64,000 bases of DNA from assembly GCA_014529385.2 (NCBI GenBank), contig CM043947.1:123770891-123834890 (forward strand). The letters run 5' to 3'. Origin of the DNA: Adiantum capillus-veneris. Taxonomy: Eukaryota > Streptophyta > Polypodiopsida > Polypodiales > Pteridaceae. Below the pieces are notes generated by a model, which was not told where the DNA came from, ran no database searches, and saw only the letters and a list, made by a program, of their open reading frames with translations. The translations under genes and the position numbers were made by a program. This document shows, piece by piece, positions 57,948-64,000 of the stretch; position 1 is the first letter of the stretch, and each line of letters begins with the position of its first letter.

Positions 57948-58072
57948 GTGTGTCAAGGAGGGTGCTTCACGACAACTTCCAAAAAAATTATGGTTTAATC
58001 ATGAGATAAATGTTCAAAGTTCATATATGTATTCAAAAATGGAAAGCATATGTGAATACTTACAAACTCATG

Positions 58073-58883
58073 TCAAAGTGTGTTGTAGCCTCCACTCCCA
58101 AGACGGGACATTCCAGCAGACTCCAAACGTGCTCTAGCTGCATCTCTTTGATGCTGAAATTTTTCTGGATTGTCTTTTGTCTCTTGTGAAATCCCTGCCC
58201 ACTCCTCTGCGTCCAACCCTGCTGGCTTTGGACTATCGGAATTGTACCTGTATCTCGCCTCTGACCAACGGTGTGACATTTCGGCCTTTGCTACACACAA
58301 AATCTGGCCATTCGAAACTTCATCGTACCACTCCGCCGGCCTGGACTCTCTGCGAATGGCCTCGATGATGTAACTCTTTCTTTCATCATCATGGTAATCC
58401 CAAACCTCCATCACAAAGTGACCAAACTAAACTGTATAGAGCTGTCGAATCCTTTGTCACATGGCATTTCCGTCCCTATCCGCCACAAAAGCCCTATCCC
58501 TACTCTTATAAGCCTTGATAGGATCATGCTCATGTGATCCCCAAGGTGTACGTGGTGTGCCAATCTGTGAAAAGTATGCTTAAGAGAGTGGAAGAAGGTC
58601 TCTCAGGCGGTGTGGACACATCGGTAGAACCACTATCACAACAACCACCACCTCCAAAACGACACCTACCTTGTCTCCAGGATCAACCACCCGTTGGTGT
58701 ATGGGGCACACTATTCCTAGGCATAGGGGGCATACTCGACTGAGGTGTGGGCCCGATCGGTGTAAGGACCATAGTAGTCCTAGGAATCGGGTCGGCCATA
58801 GTAGGTCTAGAGGAACCTGCTACCCAAAGGTTATGTGCCATTGCGGTCTCCTCTTGTGTGAACTGAGTCAAAAAGAGACACAT
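58073..58883 (-). pseudogene. CACTA second ORF (Transposase_24-like), copy B
   Basis: The C-terminal frame (58073-58414) is open for 113 codons: MMEVWDYHDDERKSYIIEAI, PAEWYDEVSNGQ, MSHRWSEARYRYNSDS, HQRDAARARLESAGMSRLGS. It lacks the stop seen at the same place in copy A. The Pro-rich N-terminal piece is at 58683-58883. Confidence 0.68.
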
Positions 58884-59109
58884 CTCTCACGTGACATGGC
58901 AACTGAAGTGACAGAAAAAATAAAACTAGGAGATTATCGTTCATCCTCATCGCCCATGGCTATAGATATACAAATAACACCCACAAAATACATTAGTTTA
59001 CAGAAGAAATGCTTAATCAATATAGATAACAAATAAACAAATCTCCAACGCAAATGAATGAATTTAAAGTATATTGTAGACTAATAAAAAGAGTTTTACA
59101 AAAGAGTTT

Positions 59110-61800
59110 CTAGCAAAAATAATTAGTTAATCTCTCATCTTCTATGAGATCTGATGCACCAAATACGTCTAATATCTCAATATGTACTTCTGCATCTTCG
59201 TCATCAAACCCTACTTCTTCGTTGCTCTCCGCATCAACTTCAATATTTGACACTTCATCTGTAGGTTCAGGCGTATGCTCAACACTGACTTCTAGCTCAA
59301 AATCCAAACTTATATCATCCGTTGGCCCTGCACTTTGTTTACGAATCACCTCTTCGAACTCAACGTCCAATTCTTCACACACTTGCTTGCTCTGTGGAGA
59401 AACTTGAACAACATAGAGCCACCACAATTAGACAGATCATTTTCATCATTCTCTCTCCACAATGAATCTAGTGTGAACACAACTTGTTCACAATGCTCCG
59501 GATGTAACGAATGTATCCCACACATCTGTGACACCCGCCTAGAGTTCACTTGAATCAATCCACTCTTGTCTTTGCACACACAGCTACATGAGGGCCGCTG
59601 GTTATAACTTTGAACCACTTGACATCAAAGATAAAAATATCAAACTTTCTAAAGTTGATCTTCAAGATGTCTTGGATGTAGCCAGAGTATTCAAGCTGGC
59701 TAGTCTCTATGTTCTCATCCCTTGCACTACTCCTAGTTTCTTGGATGAAGCTTTCCCTAACACCATTGTCAAAAGTGACCCTTCCTTTGTCGATCCCTTG
59801 CACTCTGAAGTGTTTCCCATGCGACCACAAAGCTCGATATTTGTGATACTGCAGCCACAAAATTGAAACAGACTTAAAGTTATCAAAGTGATGTTATCAT
59901 ATGGAGCTCAAAAAGGAAGTTGTGAAAATATACATGCCAACCGCAACCCCTTGACATCTCCTCTTCCTCTTTAGTAATCAACACTCCATTCCTCTTTGCC
60001 TCTGATATTGTCGCATCTAACCATTAATCAGTTGGAAAGTCAGGCAATTTTTGAAGATGATTTGGAAAAGGAAGGTTTCTAGTGGCACAGTTGCGCTTAA
60101 ACTGCTGGCGATCTCTAAAGCGTTGTTGCATTTCCCCTTTATACCTCTCTAGACACTTTTGCATGATGTTTGAGTTGAGAAAGAAAAATATCATAACCTT
60201 TCCTCGCATTGTGATGTCCATCTTCCTAATGATGCCTTGTCCTTGTGGCTTGTTTCCTGTCACCCTTACATTGACCTCAATAGACCACATTCGGGGCATC
60301 TCTGGATCAATTGAGACCAAAATTTCATTGACGAGGACAAGAGACTCTTGTACAAGACATCCGTCGGTCATTCTACCCTCGGGGCGAGCTCTTTGACGAA
60401 CGAACCCCTTTACAATCTTCATAAATCTCTCCAAGACGAACATCCACCTGCTATGAACTACCCCAGCAACTATAACTTCATCAACCACATGCACAAGTCA
60501 TGCATTTGGATGGTAAGAATGTTTGTTGGAAAGTACTTCTCCACCATGCACTATCCTTCAATAGCATTTAAGCATGCTGCATTGATGTTGTCTTCTCTTA
60601 TCTCTTTTGAACAGATCCAACGTACCAACTCACTAATTTCGTAGATTGTCCTTCAAATGTTATCTGTCAAAGAATTCTTTATGGGAATTGCTAAGATAAA
60701 CTATAAAAATTTGTGCCAATTGTGGGACTTAAGACCACTGAGATTGTCATCTCTCGTAAAAGCCATTTTCAAACATCACATGCATCCAGTGGGAGTCTTG
60801 CTTCTTCACTTGTTCTCTTTTGCAAACCTCCCATTGGGTTTAAGTCAAGGCCACATCTGTGGCATTCGACCAACAGCGTGCAGGTCATCTCTTCGGGCCT
60901 TGCTCTCCCTTTTTCTAGTGATGGTTTTCCATATGATCTCCCCCACATTTTTTAAGATGTGTATTGGGTCAAGCAAATGATTAATCAACAGGTCACTCTA
61001 GTACTGGAGCTCATGGAAAATAGAATGTCTTTTCATTCCAGGTGGCATCCTCCCCTCTCTAGCCACATGTTTTTCCAATCGCTCGCCTTCAGTGGATGCA
61101 TGTCATGTCTGCATATGTTTGGTCTATGTAGCTCATGTCCTTCAGGCAAAAATCTACCATGCTACTCCTAAACTTGCTCAAATGCTCAAAGTAGCTGAAG
61201 TCAAATTGAGGACCACAGTTCAAACATGAATGATTGCTCTAGTAGCTCAAGCCTGAAACATCACAAAATTAAAATATAAAAGCGTTGACATGGCCAAGAA
61301 TAACATGTGTGTGAGGGTTTCAAAGGCACTTACTTGAGCACTCATGGAAGCCTGCCAATCGTGCATGGTCCACATGAGAATGCCTTGCACGTGTACATTC
61401 TGTCGTCCAATTGGTTGGGACATATCAACCACATCAATTCCTGTCCACAAGATTTGTACCTCTTCTATAAATGGTGCCAGATAGACCTCCATGTTCTTTT
61501 CTTTGTACTTTTCTAGGACGATCAGTGATAACAACACTTGGCCCTTCTTGATAGCTATCCATGGTGGAAGATTATAATTAACCAGAAAAATAGGCCATGT
61601 GCTTCATGATGAACTCCGTAATCTAAATGGGTTTGCTCCGTCCATTGCCAGACCAAAGCGGATACATCGAGGCTCATTCTTAAATGTAGGACAACTTTCC
61701 TCAAAAAGAGACCGTGATTATGTATGTGCTGGTCACAGATTTTTATTCGAAAGATTTGGTGCTTGCAATGCGCACAAGGACACGCCATCCTATCGTCCAT
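59110..61800 (-). pseudogene. CACTA TNP2-type transposase, copy B
   Basis: Same domain series as copy A. The N-terminal zinc-finger region is readable as MDDRMACPCAHCKHQIF from 61800. KNEPRCIRFGLAMDGANPF, NYNLPPWIAIKKGQ, KNMEVYLAPFIEEVQILW and ILMWTMHDWQASMSAQ follow, with a GTAAGT donor. The LLDPMHILKNV equivalent is altered by a change near 60975 (ata for atg). DUF4218 at 60024-60494, DUF4216 at 59555-59860 and the acidic tail to 59110 complete it. Frameshifts in the same places as copy A show it was already broken before duplication. Confidence 0.82.
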
Positions 61801-61871
61801 ACATTATCTACCAATGATGCAACAGATAATTAAAACATTCTAGTTGTTATAACTACACACTACTAACTACA

Positions 61872-63880
61872 TGACAACCTCACATTCTCTACCCAGGCCC
61901 GATCCCGGCACACCTCAAGTATTAGGACCACAGGGTAATAATCTTGTCTTTATTGGTCAATGACTATATATTATGGTTGTTGAAGTCTGTGTGCGATTTT
62001 GAAGTTCAATTGCATTATTTTACTTTTTTTATCAATTTCTTTTTTCATTTTGAAGTACACAAGGCGCTTTTGAAGTTCGATTGCATTTTTTTCAACTATT
62101 TTCCACTAGCTCTGACAACCTCACATTCTCTAGCCATGCCCGATCCCCGCACACCTCGGTCTAGAGGTGGACGGAGATTAGGACCACATGGTCAATGACT
62201 ATATATTAGCGTTTTTGAAGCCTTTGTGCGCTTTTGAAGTCCAATTGTGCTAGCACTTTTCAAACCTATAACCTAAACCTAACCTATAACCCCATAACCT
62301 AACCTAACATAGCCTAACCTAACCTATAACCTCACCTATAACATAACCTAATCTCCATTTTCATTTTTTGAAGTCATTCCTGAAATCCGTTTGTGTTTTT
62401 TTTACTTTTTTTCGGTAGCTCTAACCTAGCTGATAATCTAACCTAACCTATAATTTAATCCTAACCAAACATAGCATAACCTAGCCTATAACCTATAACC
62501 TAACCTATAACCTTAACCTAGCCTATAACCTAACCTAATCAAAGTCCGTTTGCGTTTAGAAGTACACGAGTCATCTTCGAAGTCCATTTGCATTTTTTCT
62601 ACTATTAATTGCTGCTAGCTCTAACCTAACCTATAATCTAACCTAACCTATAACCTAAACCTAACATAACCCTAAACCTAAACCTAACCTAACCAAAATC
62701 TCTTTGCATTCTTTTGAAGTACACAATTCACCTTTGAAGTCCGTTTACATTTTTTCTACTATTAATTTGTCGCTATCTCTAACGTAGTCTATAATCTAAC
62801 CTAGCATATAACCTAAACCTAACCTAACCTAACATAATCTACAACCTAACCTATAACCTAACTTAGCCGAAGTCCCTTTGCGGTTTTTGAAGTACACTAG
62901 TCATCTTCAAAGTCCATTTGCATTTTTTCTACTATTGATTTATCGATAGCTCTAACCTAACCTACAATCTAGCCTAACTTGTAACCTAAACCTAAACCTA
63001 ACCTATAATCTAGCCTATAACCTAACCTATAACCTAACCTAATAGAAGTCCATTTGCATGCGTTTCTTCTACTATTAAATTGCCATTAGCTCCTACCTAA
63101 CATAGCCTATAACCTAAACCTAATCGATAACCTAATCTAGCATAACCTATAGCCTAAACCTAACCTATAACCTAACATAATTGAAGTCAGTTTGCTTTTT
63201 TTCTACTATTTGTCGCTATCTTTAACCTAGCCTATAACTGACACAATCTTGCATGTGTGAATGGTGTGTATTCTAACCCAACCATTGTTGTCAAGGTGTT
63301 ATCTTAAATAGATCTTCCTTTGATGAAACCTTGTTTGATCAATAATACCCTTATCTAGAGTGAGAGAGAGTCTTAGGGAAATTAGCTTGGCAATAATTTT
63401 GTAAGCTATATACTGACATCATGGTTATGGGCCGCCAATGTTTCAGTGGAGCATCATATTTTTTTCGAACCAGACCTATAACCTAAACATTAGTTAACTT
63501 AACTTATAACCTAACCTAACCTTTTACGTATATAGAACCTATAACCTAACCTAACCTAACCTATAACCTAACCTGTTGCCTAAACCTAACCTATAATCTA
63601 GCTAACTTAGTCTATAACCTATAACTTAACTTAACCTATAACTTAAACCTAGCCTTGAACCTAACCTATAACCTAACATAACCTATAAGCTAACCTAGCA
63701 TAGAACCTAACCTAACATATAACATAAACCTAATCTAACCTAACCTATGACCTAACCTAGCCTAACATATAATCAACCTCCATTATAACCTATAAATTAT
63801 TAACGTATAACCTATACCCTAATCTAACCTATAACTTAAACTAAATCTAACCGAAATCTATACCTAAACCTCATTAATCG
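61872..63880. repeat. Degenerate AACCTA/CCTATA satellite array
   Basis: After the two gacaacctcacattctct units (61872, 62114) the array is made of aacctaacctataacc variants. It is interrupted at irregular 130-170 bp steps by a spacer with gcattttttctactatta then gctagctcta (about 62590, 62750, 62920, 63065, 63195). A non-repeat segment, about 63240-63470, breaks the array. The unit differs from the canonical plant telomere (CCCTAAA), so it is an interstitial or subtelomere-like satellite. Confidence 0.85.
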
Positions 63881-64000
63881 CATAATTTCAAAAATGACAT
63901 TATTCAAAACGAAATTTCTTCGAAACATAATTTAAAAACAAGATTTTTTCATAGCATAATTTTGAAACAACATAATTTTAAAACAATATGACGACACGGT
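63881..64000. other. AT-rich tail, nothing recognised
   Basis: Repeats of ataatttcaaaa/ataattttaaaa-like units; no gene. Confidence 0.5.

Larger units (their letters stand above)
51305..62337. repeat. Tandem duplication, copy B (11.0 kb)
   Basis: Collinear with 33481-51304 minus the 6.8-kb element. It begins inside gypsy-2 (no 3' LTR and no polypurine tract) and ends at ctcacct within the satellite, where the array then continues with different sequence. Confidence 0.92.

Noticed and set aside
62263-63880. Telomere
   Set aside because: Units are AACCTA/CCTATA variants, irregular and interrupted, not CCCTAAA arrays.

Overview
The window looks like transposon-dominated nuclear DNA of a land plant. 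The evidence is plant-type Ty3/gypsy elements (one with an extra archaeal-type RNase H), En/Spm (CACTA) transposase remnants with TNP2-type domains, a kiwellin (ripening-related protein) pseudogene, a mitochondrial cox1 fragment, and long GA/CA/TA microsatellites. I cannot name the species. The cox1 fragment and the TE load hint at a non-flowering plant, but that is weak inference. I see no intact host gene; almost every coding stretch is a retroelement or transposon gene, usually broken.

Layout. 1-2215: mitochondrial-like DNA with a cox1 fragment and a perfect GC-rich hairpin. 2201-4131: a Ty3 integrase remnant split by a 1.3-kb TTAA-flanked DNA element. 4132-9217: non-coding, with an LTR-like repeat, microsatellites, a frameshifted kiwellin pseudogene (7936-8457) and a tRNA-like SINE head. 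9218-22759: a complete minus-strand Ty3/gypsy element (LTRs about 557 bp, target duplication GTTAT, tRNA-Asp-like PBS) with gag-protease, RT-RNase H, integrase and, unusually, a second retropepsin-like domain downstream of integrase. 22765-27217: non-coding, with a 392-bp foldback element, an LTR remnant and microsatellites. 27223-31300: a non-coding LTR element with target duplication CAAAA. 32246-46899: a second, minus-strand Ty3/gypsy family with dual RNase H, interrupted at 35858-42664 by a 6.8-kb terminal-inverted-repeat element. 46900-50827: CACTA transposon genes. 50828-51304: AACCTA-type satellite. 51305-62337: a second tandem copy of the whole block (gypsy internal region, LTR, CACTA, satellite), lacking the 6.8-kb insertion. 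61872-63880: degenerate AACCTA satellite to near the end.

The most interesting part is the 6.8-kb insertion. It carries four multi-exon genes and no transposase I recognise. One gene (minus, 39294 to 37221) begins with a histone H3-like protein: the start MARTKKTTRK keeps H3 K4 and K9 context, and the histone fold has a CENH3-like Trp in loop 1. After one in-frame stop it runs through well-formed introns into a Ulp1/C48-like peptidase region (HW...N...Cys) and a Lys/Ser-Pro-rich tail. An H3-Ulp1 fusion inside a DNA transposon is not something I know from described families. The 11-kb tandem copy without the element supplies a natural empty site.

All calls come from reading the sequence and from memory of protein families; no search was run.
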